Origin: Paraburkholderia ribeironis
GTDB lineage: Bacteria; Pseudomonadota; Gammaproteobacteria; Burkholderiales; Burkholderiaceae
Direction: 5' to 3'
DNA: 64,000 nt
Assembly: GCF_900019265.1 (NCBI RefSeq)
Contig: NZ_CYGX02000027.1
Location: 174,161-238,160 of the forward strand
Positions 7,711-18,511 of the stretch are shown piece after piece. The notes beneath the pieces are model-generated. The model saw nothing but the letters and a program-made list of their open reading frames with translations, made no database searches and was not told where the DNA came from. The stretch's first letter is position 1; every line of letters starts with the position of its first letter. The position numbers and the translations under genes are program-made.

Positions 7711-7739
7711 TTGACCGCGTGCGCATCTGCAGCTATCTT
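7711..7739 (+). promoter_or_regulatory. Putative ilv promoter and leader region
   Basis: TTGACC (7711-7716) and TATCTT (7734-7739) are separated by exactly 17 bases and face ilvI. The predicted untranslated leader is about 140 bases and holds a 10-base palindrome ctcaattgag (7767-7776). No run of Leu, Val or Ile codons after a plausible start was found, so there is no evidence for classical attenuation. The rest of the 364-base gap 7524-7887 must also hold the divergent sigma factor promoter, which I could not place. Confidence 0.5.
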
Positions 7740-7887
7740 CGCTGGTTCGCAACATAAGTGACTTGTCTCAATTGAGGTGTGGCCCAAGAAGCCCGCCTGT
7801 CAACTGGACGCGCCGCTTGAACCCGAGCCACAAGCCCGGCAGAGAGCACCCGATCAATTTTTTGCCGAAAATTCGAAAGGTGAATAA

Positions 7888-9651
7888 ATGAATATGCCCA
7901 GCGCGGAATTCTCCACGTCGGATACGACTCCCCCTCACGAAGCTGACTCTATCGGCGCCACCGTGCTCATGAAGGCACTGGCCGACGAAGACGTCGAGTT
8001 CATCTGGGGCTATCCCGGCGGCTCGGTACTCTACATTTACGACGAGCTGTACAAGCAGGACAAATTCCAGCACGTCCTCGTGCGCCACGAGCAGGCCGCG
8101 GTCCACGCCGCCGACGCATATGCGCGTTCCACTGGCAAAGTCGGCGTGTGTCTCGTCACTTCCGGCCCCGGCGTCACCAACGCGGTCACCGGCATCGCCA
8201 CCGCGTACATGGACTCCATCCCGATGGTGGTGATCAGCGGCCAGGTGCCGACCGCCGCGATCGGCCAGGATGCATTCCAGGAGTGCGACACGGTCGGCAT
8301 CACGCGTCCCTGCGTGAAGCACAACTTCCTCGTGAAGGACGTGCGCGACCTCGCCGCCACCGTCAAGAAAGCGTTTTACATCGCCCGTACCGGCCGCCCC
8401 GGCCCGGTGCTGATCGACATTCCGAAAGACGTGTCGAAGGCGCCTTGCCAATATGAGCCGATCAAAAGCGTTTCGCTGCGCTCGTACAATCCGGTCACCA
8501 AGGGCCACTCCGGCCAGATCCGCAAGGCGGTCTCGCTGCTGCTGTCGGCCAGGCGCCCGTACATTTATACCGGCGGCGGCATCATCCTCGCGGACGCATC
8601 GCGTGAGCTGAACCAGTTCGCCGATCTGCTCGGCTATCCCGTCACCAACACGTTGATGGGGCTGGGCGGCTACCGCGCGAGCGACAAGAAGTTCGTCGGC
8701 ATGCTCGGCATGCACGGCACGTACGAAGCCAACATGGCGATGCAGCACTGCGACGTGCTGATCGCAATCGGCGCGCGCTTCGACGACCGCGTGATCGGCG
8801 ACCCGGCGCACTTCGCGTCGTGCCCGCGCAAGATCATCCATATCGACATCGATCCTTCTTCGATCTCCAAGCGCGTCAAGGTCGACATTCCGATCGTCGG
8901 CGACGTGAAGGAAGTGCTGAAGGAGCTGATCGAGCAGCTGCAGACGGCCGAGCATGGCCCGGACGCCGCGGCGCTCGCCGACTGGTGGAAGGACATCGAA
9001 GCCTGGCGCGCGAAAGACTGCCTGAAGTACGACCGCAAGAGCGAGATCATCAAGCCGCAGTACGTGGTGGAAAAGGCGTGGGAGCTGACCGACGGCAATG
9101 CCTTCGTGTGTTCCGACGTCGGCCAGCACCAGATGTGGGCGGCGCAGTTCTACAAGTTCAACAAGCCGCGCCGCTGGATCAACTCCGGTGGCCTCGGCAC
9201 GATGGGCTTCGGACTGCCGGCGGCGATGGGCGTGAAGATGGCCCACCCCGACGACGACGTGCTCTGCATCACGGGCGAAGGCTCGATCCAGATGTGCATC
9301 CAGGAGCTGTCGACCTGCAAGCAGTACGACACGCCCGTGAAGATCATTTCGCTGAACAACCGCTATCTGGGCATGGTGCGCCAGTGGCAGCAGATCGAAT
9401 ACAGCAAGCGCTATTCGCATTCGTACATGGATGCGCTGCCGGACTTCGTGAAGCTCGCCGAAGCGTATGGCCATGTCGGCATGCGTATCGAACGCACGGC
9501 CGACGTCGAGCCGGCGCTCAAGGAAGCGCTGCGCCTGAAAGATCGCACGGTGTTTCTCGATTTCCAGACCGATCCGACCGAAAACGTCTGGCCGATGGTC
9601 CAGGCCGGCAAGGGCATCACCGAGATGCTCATGGGTTCGGAAGATCTATAA
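7888..9651 (+). CDS. ilvI: Acetolactate synthase large subunit, biosynthetic
   Basis: 587 residues. It condenses two pyruvates (or pyruvate with 2-ketobutyrate) to acetolactate or acetohydroxybutyrate, the first common step to valine, leucine and isoleucine; it needs thiamine diphosphate, Mg and FAD. Visible are the catalytic glutamate region (VRHEQAAVHAADAYAR, about residue 68), the FAD domain (GARFDDRVIGDP) and the ThDP/Mg motif beginning GEGSIQMCIQELST and ending in LNN. AAAGG lies seven bases before the ATG. It is followed by ilvH and ilvC in order. It could equally be called ilvB; ilvI fits its pairing with a 163-residue regulatory subunit. Confidence 0.95.
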   Translation: MNMPSAEFSTSDTTPPHEADSIGATVLMKALADEDVEFIWGYPGGSVLYIYDELYKQDKFQHVLVRHEQAAVHAADAYARSTGKVGVCLVTSGPGVTNAVTGIATAYMDSIPMVVISGQVPTAAIGQDAFQECDTVGITRPCVKHNFLVKDVRDLAATVKKAFYIARTGRPGPVLIDIPKDVSKAPCQYEPIKSVSLRSYNPVTKGHSGQIRKAVSLLLSARRPYIYTGGGIILADASRELNQFADLLGYPVTNTLMGLGGYRASDKKFVGMLGMHGTYEANMAMQHCDVLIAIGARFDDRVIGDPAHFASCPRKIIHIDIDPSSISKRVKVDIPIVGDVKEVLKELIEQLQTAEHGPDAAALADWWKDIEAWRAKDCLKYDRKSEIIKPQYVVEKAWELTDGNAFVCSDVGQHQMWAAQFYKFNKPRRWINSGGLGTMGFGLPAAMGVKMAHPDDDVLCITGEGSIQMCIQELSTCKQYDTPVKIISLNNRYLGMVRQWQQIEYSKRYSHSYMDALPDFVKLAEAYGHVGMRIERTADVEPALKEALRLKDRTVFLDFQTDPTENVWPMVQAGKGITEMLMGSEDL

Positions 9652-9775
9652 CGACGGCGTATTTGCGTAAATCGAGCGCCGGCTTCGCCATGCACGCCTT
9701 CAAAAAAGGCGCGGGCGGACGAAGCGGCGCCGACCCGCTCGCAGACATCGACAAAACATCTGGAAGAAGCGAAAC

Positions 9776-10267
9776 ATGAGACACATCATTTCCGTCCTGC
9801 TGGAAAACGAACCGGGCGCGTTATCACGCGTGGTTGGTCTCTTCTCGGCACGCGGCTACAACATTGAAACCTTGACGGTGGCTCCGACCGAAGACCGTTC
9901 GCTGTCGCGCATGACCATCGTCTCCATTGGCTCGGACGACGTGATCGAACAGATCACGAAGCATCTGAACCGCCTGATCGAGGTGGTGAAAGTGGTCGAC
10001 CTTACCGAGGGCGCCCATATCGAGCGCGAGCTGATGTTGATCAAGGTGAGGGCGGTCGGCAAGGAGCGTGAGGAGATGAAGCGGATGTCGGACATTTTCC
10101 GCGGCCGCATCATCGACGTCACCGAAAAAACCTACACGATCGAACTGACGGGCGCGGCCGACAAGCTCGACGCCTTCATCGAAGGGATCGACTCCACGGC
10201 GATTCTCGAAACGGTCCGCACGGGCAGCTCGGGCATCGGCCGCGGCGAGCGCATCCTGAAGGTTTGA
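9776..10267 (+). CDS. ilvH: Acetolactate synthase small (regulatory) subunit
   Basis: 163 residues, the standard length of IlvH/IlvN. An N-terminal ACT domain (RHIISVLLENEPGALSRVVG, RGYNIETLTV) binds valine for feedback inhibition, and the C-terminal half (ELMLIKVRA onward, GRIIDVTEKTYTIELTG) is the ALS small-subunit C domain. It activates and confers valine sensitivity on the IlvI catalytic subunit encoded 124 bases upstream. The ilvI-ilvH gap contains a 6-base hairpin (9695-9711). Confidence 0.95.
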   Translation: MRHIISVLLENEPGALSRVVGLFSARGYNIETLTVAPTEDRSLSRMTIVSIGSDDVIEQITKHLNRLIEVVKVVDLTEGAHIERELMLIKVRAVGKEREEMKRMSDIFRGRIIDVTEKTYTIELTGAADKLDAFIEGIDSTAILETVRTGSSGIGRGERILKV

Positions 10268-10356
10268 CGCGCGGGGCACACGTCTCGATCGCGAGGCCGG
10301 GCAGCGCGTCATGGGTCCGGCCGGCAACACACTTCGCAGTATTAGAATTTCATTGA

Positions 10357-11400
<1,044 letters not shown>

Positions 11401-11455
11401 GCGACTCGACGCAGAGGTCCGGCCCGGCGCATCGCCGCCTCGGCCGGACAAGTCA

Positions 11456-11493
11456 AAAAGCCGCCCAGGGGTGCTGAACCCGGGGCGGCTTTT
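11456..11493 (+). terminator. Intrinsic terminator after ilvC
   Basis: Arms aaaagccgccc (11456-11466) and gggcggctttt (11483-11493), GC-rich with a T run. It lies 55 bases after the ilvC stop and only 37 bases before psd, separating the ilv operon from the phospholipid genes. Confidence 0.85.
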
Positions 11494-11530
11494 GCTATCC
11501 TACGGTTTTACAAAAATACAGAAGCCATCC

Positions 11531-12169
11531 ATGAATTACCCTCATCCGATCATCGCGCGAGAAGGCTGGCCGTTCATCGCCATCGCGGCCGTCGTTGCAT
11601 TACTGGTTCACGCCTTCGCGGGGTTCGGCTTTGCATGGCTGTTCTGGCTGATCCTGATCTTCATCGTGCAGTTCTTCCGCGACCCGGCCCGTCCGATTCC
11701 CACCCAGGCGAACGCGGTGCTGTGCCCCGCGGACGGCCGCATCGTCGCCGTCGAAAGTGCGCACGATCCGTATGCGAATCGTGAAGCGCTGAAGATCAGC
11801 GTGTTCATGAATGTCTTCAACGTCCACTCGCAGCGCTCGCCGGTGGATGGCGCGATCTCCAAGGTCGAATATTTCCCCGGCGCGTATCTGAATGCCGCGG
11901 TGGACAAGGCGTCGCTCGAAAACGAGCGCAATGCGGTGGTGATCGAAATGGCCGGTGGCCAGACCGTGACGTCGGTGCAGATCGCCGGTCTGATCGCGCG
12001 CCGTATTCTTTGCTACGTACGGGCAGGTGAGCCGCTTACCCGTGGCCAGCGCTATGGATTCATCCGCTTCGGCTCGCGCGTCGACGTGTATCTGCCGGTG
12101 GGCAGCCGCCCGCGCGTGTCGATTGGCGAGAAGGTGTCCGCGTCGTCCACGATCCTCGCTGAACTATAA
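11531..12169 (+). CDS. psd: Phosphatidylserine decarboxylase proenzyme (short type)
   Basis: 212 residues, the compact form. It decarboxylates phosphatidylserine to phosphatidylethanolamine at the inner membrane. Two hydrophobic segments at the N-terminus anchor it. The active centre is visible as [25 protein letters not shown] and the self-cleavage site [10 protein letters not shown] near the C-terminus, where cleavage between Gly and Ser makes the pyruvoyl cofactor. The ATG at 11531 fits the family start; the frame is open further upstream into the ilvC terminator, which rules out an earlier start. pssA, which makes its substrate, follows 24 bases later. Confidence 0.95.
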   Translation: MNYPHPIIAREGWPFIAIAAVVALLVHAFAGFGFAWLFWLILIFIVQFFRDPARPIPTQANAVLCPADGRIVAVESAHDPYANREALKISVFMNVFNVHSQRSPVDGAISKVEYFPGAYLNAAVDKASLENERNAVVIEMAGGQTVTSVQIAGLIARRILCYVRAGEPLTRGQRYGFIRFGSRVDVYLPVGSRPRVSIGEKVSASSTILAEL

Positions 12170-12193
12170 AGCGGCAGACAGGAGGTTTTCGGA

Positions 12194-13063
12194 ATGGCCG
12201 CATTCAAACCGCGTCGACCTCGCAACAGCGGACCGCTACCGCGGCCGTTTCGCCGCAACAAGCCGATCGTGACGGAGGCGTCGCCGGCTGTCGATAGCCG
12301 GCGCGCGCAGCGTCAGCAGTTCCTCAGAAAACGCGGCATTTATCTGCTGCCGAACGCCTTCACGACGGCCGCGCTGTTCTGCGGTTTCTTCGCCGTCGTG
12401 CAGGCCATGAACGTGCGCTTCGAGATCGCGGCCATCGCGATCTTCGTCGCGATGGTGCTCGACGGCATGGACGGCCGCGTCGCGCGCATGACGCATACGC
12501 AGAGCGCGTTCGGCGAGCAGTTCGACAGCCTGTCGGACATGGTGTCGTTCGGCGTTGCGCCCGCGCTCGTGATGTACGAGTGGATCCTGAAGGACCTCGG
12601 TCGCTGGGGCTGGCTCGCGGCGTTCGTCTACTGTTCGGGCGCGGCGTTGCGGCTGGCGCGCTTCAACACCAACATCGGCGTGGTCGACAAGCGTTTCTTC
12701 CAGGGCATGCCGAGCCCGGCCGCCGCCGCGCTGATCGCCGGTTTCGTGTGGCTCGCCACCGATAACCGCGTGCCGCTGAAGCTGGTCTGGCTGCCGTGGG
12801 TCGCGTTCGTGCTGACCATCTACGCCGGCGTGACGATGGTGTCGAATGCCCCGTTCTATAGCGGCAAGGCGCTGGATGTGCGGCATCGCGTGCCGTTCGG
12901 CGTGATTCTGCTGGTGGTGGTGGCCTTCGTGCTGGTGTCGTCCGATCCGCCGCTGATGCTGTTCGGCCTGTTCGTGCTTTATGGTCTGTCCGGCTACGTG
13001 TTTTGGGGTTATCAGGCGTTGCGGGGCAGGGGGAATCCGGCCCGTTCAGTAGCGCGGGACTGA
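12194..13063 (+). CDS. pssA: CDP-diacylglycerol--serine O-phosphatidyltransferase
   Basis: 289 residues. Membrane enzyme making phosphatidylserine from CDP-diacylglycerol and serine. The CDP-alcohol phosphotransferase motif DGx2ARx8Gx3Dx3D is complete, starting with DGRVAR and ending with FDSLSD (about residues 94-117). About eight hydrophobic segments follow a basic N-terminal 55-residue extension. GGAGG lies eight bases before the ATG. With psd upstream it forms the two-step phosphatidylethanolamine pathway, and it ends 37 bases before a terminator. Confidence 0.95.
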   Translation: MAAFKPRRPRNSGPLPRPFRRNKPIVTEASPAVDSRRAQRQQFLRKRGIYLLPNAFTTAALFCGFFAVVQAMNVRFEIAAIAIFVAMVLDGMDGRVARMTHTQSAFGEQFDSLSDMVSFGVAPALVMYEWILKDLGRWGWLAAFVYCSGAALRLARFNTNIGVVDKRFFQGMPSPAAAALIAGFVWLATDNRVPLKLVWLPWVAFVLTIYAGVTMVSNAPFYSGKALDVRHRVPFGVILLVVVAFVLVSSDPPLMLFGLFVLYGLSGYVFWGYQALRGRGNPARSVARD

Positions 13064-13099
13064 TAACGGCCTGGCATCGCGCAATCCGGCGGCGGCAGG

Positions 13100-13129
13100 A
13101 AAAACGGCATCCTTCGGGCTGCCGTTTTT
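13100..13129 (+). terminator. Intrinsic terminator after pssA
   Basis: Stem aaaacggca (13101-13109) with tgccgtttt (13120-13128), an inner TTCG-type loop and a T tail. The rest of the 357-base gap up to leuA (13064-13420) has no gene. It contains a 13-base direct repeat ttgagcgtcgcca (13294-13306 and 13339-13351) and no leucine-rich leader peptide that I can see. Confidence 0.85.
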
Positions 13130-13420
13130 CATTTGACGAGTCCGTCCCGCGGTGCCTCGCCGGCAGGTCTGACGCCAATTGCGTGGCGGCGGGAATGCCG
13201 CTATAGTCGTCGGATGACTGTGTTCACATCCGCTTCCGGGCAGCAACACGATGCTCGACAAACCGGCGTGCCAGTGCCGGCGCGGCTAGCGCATTGAGCG
13301 TCGCCAATCGTTTTGCCCTCCACCTGCCTCGTCTACGGTTGAGCGTCGCCAGCGGTGGCGCGAACACCCCAATTCCAAGATCCGATACCCCCATCTGAAC
13401 GACTCCCGAGGAGACCCGAC

Positions 13421-14968
13421 ATGTCCGACAAACTGATCATTTTCGACACCACGTTGCGTGACGGCGAACAATCGCCCGGCGCGTCGATGACGAAGGAAGA
13501 AAAAATCCGCATCGCGAAGCAGCTCGAACGGATGAAAGTGGACGTGATCGAAGCGGGCTTCGCGGCCAGCTCGAATGGCGATTTCGATGCGATTCATACG
13601 ATCGCGGGCCTGATCAAGGACAGCACGATCTGCTCGCTCGCCCGCGCGAACGACAAGGACATTCAGCGTGCCGCCGACGCGCTCAAACCGGCCGGTCATT
13701 TCCGCATCCACACTTTCATCGCGACGTCGCCGCTGCATATGGAAAAGAAGCTGCGCATGACACCGGACCAGGTGTTCGAGCAAGCGAAGCTGGCGGTGCG
13801 TTTCGCGCGCAAGTTCACCGACGACGTAGAGTTCTCGCCGGAAGACGGCAGCCGCTCGGACATGGATTTCCTGTGCCGCGTGCTCGAAGCGGTGATCGCG
13901 GAGGGGGCGACCACCATCAACATCGCGGACACAGTCGGCTATGGCGTGCCGGAACTGTATGGCCAGCTCGTGAAGACACTGCGCGAACGCATTCCGAACT
14001 CGCACAAGGCGGTGTTCTCGGTGCATTGCCATAACGACCTCGGCATGGCGGTGGCGAATTCGCTGGCCGGCGTGCAGATCGGCGGCGCGCGTCAGGTCGA
14101 GTGCACGATCAACGGTCTCGGCGAGCGCGCGGGCAACACGTCGCTCGAAGAAATCGTGATGGCGGTGAAGACCCGCAAGGATTACTTCGGCCTCGACGTC
14201 GGTCTCGATACAACCCAGATCGTGCCGACCTCGAAACTGGTGTCGCAGATCACCGGGTTCGTCGTGCAGCCGAACAAGGCGGTGGTCGGTGCAAACGCGT
14301 TCGCCCATGCTTCCGGCATTCACCAGGACGGCGTGCTGAAGGCGCGCGACACCTACGAAATCATGCGCGCTGAAGACGTGGGCTGGAGTGCGAACAAGAT
14401 CGTGCTCGGCAAGCTGTCGGGGCGCAATGCGTTCAAGCAGCGTTTGCAGGAACTCGGCGTCGCGCTCGACAGCGAAGCGGAACTGAACGCCGCGTTCGCG
14501 CGCTTCAAGGAACTGGCCGACCGCAAGTCGGAAATCTTCGACGAGGACATCATCGCGATCGTTACCGAGGAATCGGCCGAAGCGCAGGAGAAGGAGCACT
14601 ACAAGTTCCTGTCGCTGGCGCAGCATTCGGAAACCGGCGAACAGCCGCACGCGAAGATCGTGTTCTCGGTCGAAGGCAAGGAAGTCACCGGCGAAGCGCA
14701 TGGCAACGGCCCCGTCGATGCCACACTCAATGCGATCGAAATGGAAGTGGGCAGCGGTTCGGAGCTGCTGCTGTACTCGGTCAACGCGATTACCACCGGC
14801 ACGCAGGCTCAGGGTGAAGTGACCGTGCGGCTGTCGAAGAGCGGGCGCATCGTCAACGGCGTGGGCACGGATCCGGATATCGTCGCGGCTTCCGCGAAGG
14901 CGTATATCTCGGCGCTCAACAAGCTGTATTCGAGCGCCGACAAGCTGAATCCGCAGCGCTCGGAGTGA
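13421..14968 (+). CDS. leuA: 2-isopropylmalate synthase
   Basis: 515 residues, class I length. It condenses acetyl-CoA with 2-ketoisovalerate, the committed step to leucine. The HMGL-like TIM barrel starts with [16 protein letters not shown] (divalent metal Asp and catalytic Arg). [16 protein letters not shown] carries the metal-binding histidines, and NGLGERAGN follows. A C-terminal LeuA regulatory domain for leucine feedback occupies about residues 390-510. The ATG at 13421 is chosen for GAGGAG seven bases upstream; 22 codons of open frame upstream lack a good start. It is a lone leuA here with the other leu genes elsewhere. Confidence 0.95.
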   Translation: MSDKLIIFDTTLRDGEQSPGASMTKEEKIRIAKQLERMKVDVIEAGFAASSNGDFDAIHTIAGLIKDSTICSLARANDKDIQRAADALKPAGHFRIHTFIATSPLHMEKKLRMTPDQVFEQAKLAVRFARKFTDDVEFSPEDGSRSDMDFLCRVLEAVIAEGATTINIADTVGYGVPELYGQLVKTLRERIPNSHKAVFSVHCHNDLGMAVANSLAGVQIGGARQVECTINGLGERAGNTSLEEIVMAVKTRKDYFGLDVGLDTTQIVPTSKLVSQITGFVVQPNKAVVGANAFAHASGIHQDGVLKARDTYEIMRAEDVGWSANKIVLGKLSGRNAFKQRLQELGVALDSEAELNAAFARFKELADRKSEIFDEDIIAIVTEESAEAQEKEHYKFLSLAQHSETGEQPHAKIVFSVEGKEVTGEAHGNGPVDATLNAIEMEVGSGSELLLYSVNAITTGTQAQGEVTVRLSKSGRIVNGVGTDPDIVAASAKAYISALNKLYSSADKLNPQRSE

Positions 14969-15013
14969 CGCTTCGCGGTGCCGCCGCCGTGGCGCCGTGA
15001 CGAACCGTCGAAC

Positions 15014-15050
15014 AAAAGCCCCGCGCCGTAAAGGCGCGGGGCTTTTCTTT
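15014..15050 (+). terminator. Intrinsic terminator after leuA
   Basis: A 14-base perfect stem (15014-15027 with 15033-15046, arms aaaagccccgcgcc and ggcgcggggctttt) with loop gtaaa, followed by T-rich sequence. The A run on the left lets it also act for the convergent SulP gene. Confidence 0.9.
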
Positions 15051-15139
15051 TGTTTTGCCGGGCAGGTCATCGTGCACGCGGCCAAGTCATTGGCATTGCG
15101 AGGCGCGCATTGCGGCGCTATCGGCGGACTTGCGCCGGG

Positions 15140-16720
15140 CTATTCCGCGGCCGTGCGCCGCATCGACCAGCCGCGTGCGGCGCGCGCCTGTGCCCGAACC
15201 TGATGCCGCACTTCGAAGGCGATCCCGCGGCGCGGCGCATCGGCCTCGAACGTGTCGAGCAGATCGCGCACGTCGTGGTCGACGAAATCGGCGCGCGTCG
15301 CATCGACGATCACGGTCGCGCCGTCGGGAATCTGCCGCAGGTAGTGCTTGAGCGGCACCTTGCCGAGAAACGACACGTCCTTGCGAAACGACAGCAGGTA
15401 ATGATCGCCATGTTGCGCGAGCACGATCGGGCCGCGCAGGTTCGCATACAGCGCGAGCAGCACGCTGCACAGCATGCCGAGCACGATGCCGATCAGCAGA
15501 TCGGTCGCGAGCACGCCGGCCAGCGTGACGATGAACGGTGCGAACGGCGCGAATCCCTGCCGCGCGAGCGCGACGAACAACGACGGTTTGGCGAGCTTCA
15601 GGCCCGTGAAAATCAGGATCGCCGCGAGGCACGCGAGCGGAATCAGATTGATCACGCCGGTGAGTGCAAATACGCTGACGAGCAGCAATACGCCGTGAAA
15701 GATCGCCGACAGCCGGCTCTGCGCGCCCGCATGCACGTTGGCGGAACTACGCACGATCACCGACGTGATCGGCAGGCCGCCGATCGCACCTGCGATCAGA
15801 TTGCCCACGCCCTGGGCCTTCAGCTCGCGATCCGCCGGCGCGGGACGTCGCTCGGGGTCGATCTGCTCGACCGCTTCCAGGCTCAACAGCGTTTCGAGAC
15901 TCGCGACGATCGCCAGCGTGATGGCCACGCGCCAGACGTCGGGATTGACGAGTTGGACAAAGCGCGGCCCGAAGTCGACCCATCCGAGCGCAACCTGGAG
16001 CGCCGCGAACGATGCCAGCGACGGCAGTGCGACCCGATGCCCGGCGGGCGGCGCGAGCGACGGCGCCAGCAGACTCAACAGCAAGGTCGCGCCTATGCCC
16101 AGCAGCACCACCGCGAGCGGCGCCGGGATCAGGCGCACCAGCTTGAAGCGGCGTAGCGCGCGGGTTTCCCAGCCGATCAGGACCGCGAGCGAGAGCAACG
16201 TGATCGAACAGGCGATCAGCGAGATCGAACCGAACGGTGTCGGGATCGTGCCGGCCGCTCCCGCGATGGTTTGCATATCTAACGAATCGTCCGCGTCGAA
16301 CAGGCCGAACGCGATGGGCAATTGCTTGACGATCAGCAGCACGCCGATCGCCGCGAGCATTCCCTTGATGACCGGCGACGGCACATAGGCGGCGAACCGG
16401 CCGGCCTTGAGCATACCGAAGCCGAACTGGATCGCGCCGGACAGCAGCACGGCCAGCAGGAAGGCCGAAAAGCTGCCGAGTTGCGCGATGCCATCGACGA
16501 CGATCACGACCAGGCCCGCCGCCGGTCCGCTCACGCTCAGGCGCGAGCCGCTCAGCACGGCCACCACCAGACCGCCGACGATGCCCGACACCAGCCCGGC
16601 AAACGGCTCGACACCCGATGCATTGGCGATGCCCAGGCACAGCGGCAGCGCCACCAGGAAGACGACCGTGCCCGCTAGCAGATCGCGCTGAAAGGTGGGG
16701 AAAAAAGCTCGAAGGTTCAT
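15140..16720 (-). CDS. SulP-family anion transporter
   Basis: 526 residues. About 10-12 hydrophobic segments of the SulP/SLC26 fold, with the family signature near the N-terminus (TFQRDLLAGTVVFLVALPLCLGIA, residues about 9-32; position only), then a C-terminal STAS domain (about residues 430-515, KDVSFLGKVPLKHYL, TVIVDATRADFVDHDVRDLL). Such proteins import sulfate, bicarbonate or dicarboxylates. A beta-carbonic anhydrase gene lies directly upstream on the same strand, favouring bicarbonate. The ATG at 16720 begins at the conserved MNLRAFFP; open frame upstream is repetitive (ggattcgg units near 16764-16790) and non-coding-looking. Confidence 0.9.
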   Translation of the reverse strand: MNLRAFFPTFQRDLLAGTVVFLVALPLCLGIANASGVEPFAGLVSGIVGGLVVAVLSGSRLSVSGPAAGLVVIVVDGIAQLGSFSAFLLAVLLSGAIQFGFGMLKAGRFAAYVPSPVIKGMLAAIGVLLIVKQLPIAFGLFDADDSLDMQTIAGAAGTIPTPFGSISLIACSITLLSLAVLIGWETRALRRFKLVRLIPAPLAVVLLGIGATLLLSLLAPSLAPPAGHRVALPSLASFAALQVALGWVDFGPRFVQLVNPDVWRVAITLAIVASLETLLSLEAVEQIDPERRPAPADRELKAQGVGNLIAGAIGGLPITSVIVRSSANVHAGAQSRLSAIFHGVLLLVSVFALTGVINLIPLACLAAILIFTGLKLAKPSLFVALARQGFAPFAPFIVTLAGVLATDLLIGIVLGMLCSVLLALYANLRGPIVLAQHGDHYLLSFRKDVSFLGKVPLKHYLRQIPDGATVIVDATRADFVDHDVRDLLDTFEADAPRRGIAFEVRHQVRAQARAARGWSMRRTAAE

Positions 16721-16916
16721 GGTATCGGTGCGGTGAGAGGGGACGGAAATGGGTGAAGGCTTCGGGAACGGATTCGGAAGCGGATTCGGGTCCTGCTCCG
16801 AAGCCCGCTGCGGTTCGAACCACGTTGCCGCAATCTGCGGGGCTATATGCGATGCACTCGGTGGCGTACTGAGCTGCGCACGCAGCGACACGCGTGCCCA
16901 CACGCGCGGCGACGCA

Positions 16917-17552
16917 CTAGGCAACGCTATGAACGGCGGTCGTGCAGGTCATCGCGTCGTCGGCTTCGTAGCCGGACGTGACGACCTTGATGCGCCCATC
17001 GTCGAGCGCGAAGACCCAGCCGTGGATGAGCGGCGCCGGTTCGGCTTGCCGCACGATCGGATTCGCGCGCAACTGGCGCACCTGTTCGAGCACGTTCAGT
17101 TCGGCGAGGCGGTCGACACGCTCATGCTCGCTCGCGCGAGCGTCCAGCGCTTCACGATGCGTGTTCGCAAGGGCGCAGAGCGGCGCGATCCGGCGATTCA
17201 CATGCGGCAGCCCAGGGTCCGGCGGCAGCAGCGCCGCGCGCACGCCGCCGCAACCATAGTGGCCGCAGACGATCACATGCCCGACCTTCAGCACCCGCAC
17301 CGCATATTCGAGGACGCTCGCGGAGTTGTCGTCGTCGGGATCAAAGAGGTTCGCGACGTTGCGGTGGACGAACAGATCGCCGGGCTCGCAATGTGTGATG
17401 GTTTCGGCGGGCACGCGGCTATCCGAGCAGCCGATCCACAGTACATGCGGATTCTGGCCTCGCGTCAGATCGCGAAAAAAGCCGGGGTTGCGCGCGACGG
17501 TTTCATGAGCCCAGGCGAGGTTGGCAACCAGCAGGCGTTTGGGACGGTTCAT
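16917..17552 (-). CDS. can: Beta-class carbonic anhydrase
   Basis: 211 residues, close to E. coli Can. Interconverts CO2 and bicarbonate. Zinc ligands are at the same numbering as E. coli: Cys42, Asp44 and Arg46 (CSDSR), His98 and Cys101 (HYGC). HRNVANLF and DGRIKVV are also typical. The ATG at 17552 has GGAG upstream; 30 further open codons upstream lack family similarity. It is followed 196 bases later by a SulP transporter, an arrangement found for coupled bicarbonate uptake and hydration. It probably supplies bicarbonate for carboxylases, inference from context. Confidence 0.95.
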   Translation of the reverse strand: MNRPKRLLVANLAWAHETVARNPGFFRDLTRGQNPHVLWIGCSDSRVPAETITHCEPGDLFVHRNVANLFDPDDDNSASVLEYAVRVLKVGHVIVCGHYGCGGVRAALLPPDPGLPHVNRRIAPLCALANTHREALDARASEHERVDRLAELNVLEQVRQLRANPIVRQAEPAPLIHGWVFALDDGRIKVVTSGYEADDAMTCTTAVHSVA

Positions 17553-17710
17553 CGAGAGCGGCTCCGTAAGAGAGGGCGCATTGATTCGGGACTGCGGCAC
17601 GCCTTGTGCGTGGCGGGCAGTCGAGGTGCCGCGCCGGATCAATTCTTACGAAAGCCTTTCTATCAAAAAATAAATCCGCCGTGCGCGAAATAAATTCGCA
17701 CGCATGCGTC

Positions 17711-17742
17711 ATAAAAAAAAAGCCGCCTGGGGAAGGCGGCTT
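17711..17742 (-). terminator. Intrinsic terminator for the lipoprotein gene
   Basis: Arms aagccgcc (17720-17727) and ggcggctt (17735-17742); on the minus strand the stem is followed by nine T residues. It lies 28 bases past the lipoprotein stop. Just beyond, 17681-17701 has a bulged inverted repeat (gtgcgcgaa, ttcgcac) in the carbonic anhydrase promoter region. Confidence 0.85.
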
Positions 17743-17770
17743 CGTCGACGCTGGCGCATTGCAGGCGCGC

Positions 17771-18322
17771 TCAGAACATGTTGCGGCGATCCGGCTGGTG
17801 CAACGGGTCAGGCGTCTTTTGCGTGAGCCGCACAATGCCCTGCTCGTCGAAATAGAAGCTGTACATCATGTACCAGACGTTGTCTTCCAGGTAGCGGTAG
17901 GTCCAGACCTCGCGCTTCATCAATGGGAAGTACGACGTTTCGACCGGCCGGCCGAAATTCACCAGCACGTCGCTCCTGGTCCATTTGCCGATTTCGGCAC
18001 GGTAGAACTCGTTCGGTTGCAGCACCTGGCGCACGTTGACGATCTTGCCGGCCGCGTCGATGTCGGCGGCGGTGGTGGTTTCGCCCATCGGCTGGGTCGG
18101 CCACATCAGCCGCTTGCCGCCGTCCGGCAAGTCGTAGGTTTCGCGCGGCGGACCGAGGCGCGCGATGATGGTCGATTGATCCGCCCCTTGCTGGTATTGC
18201 TGCCAGGGCTGCGCGCAGCCGGCCAGCGCCAACGCGCTCAGGCAGACCAGCGCCGCGCGCCGCAGACGTCCGCCGGTAGACGTTGCGGGTGAGGCCGCCG
18301 GGGCGTGATGGCGGTTGAACAT
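17771..18322 (-). CDS. Outer-membrane-type lipoprotein with repeated SmpA/BamE-like segments
   Basis: 183 residues. Signal peptide RRAALVCLSALALAGC with a lipobox LAGC at about residue 36, so the mature protein begins with a lipidated Cys; the next residue is Ala, compatible with outer-membrane sorting. The mature part has two similar stretches, STIIARLGPPRETYDLPDGGKRL with a 'W' and SDVLVNFGRPVETSYFP followed by REVWTYRY, which resemble the BamE/SmpA fold (small alpha-alpha-beta repeats). GGAGGAAACC directly precedes the ATG at 18322, which beats the upstream ATG at 18361. Function unknown; a terminator follows immediately. Confidence 0.85.
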   Translation of the reverse strand: MFNRHHAPAASPATSTGGRLRRAALVCLSALALAGCAQPWQQYQQGADQSTIIARLGPPRETYDLPDGGKRLMWPTQPMGETTTAADIDAAGKIVNVRQVLQPNEFYRAEIGKWTRSDVLVNFGRPVETSYFPLMKREVWTYRYLEDNVWYMMYSFYFDEQGIVRLTQKTPDPLHQPDRRNMF

Positions 18323-18511
18323 GGTTTCCTCCGATCGCGTATGAGTAGCGGTTTTTATCATCGAGACGCTTATTTTGACACGCGCTGCGGCGCAAGACCG
18401 GCGCGTCGTGCAGGCCTGTGTGCCTGCTACGGTAACGGTCGCGCCGGCTTGCCTATTCCGTGCGGGTCGTCCTATGATCCGCGCTTCGACGACTCAAGCG
18501 GGGCAGTGACG

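Noticed and set aside
7524..7887. Leader-peptide attenuator for ilvI
   Set aside because: No short frame rich in Leu, Val or Ile codons with a ribosome-binding site and no paired alternative terminator could be seen.
13286..15085. 599-residue minus-strand frame opposite leuA
   Set aside because: Antisense shadow of leuA; composition and lack of motifs as for the others.
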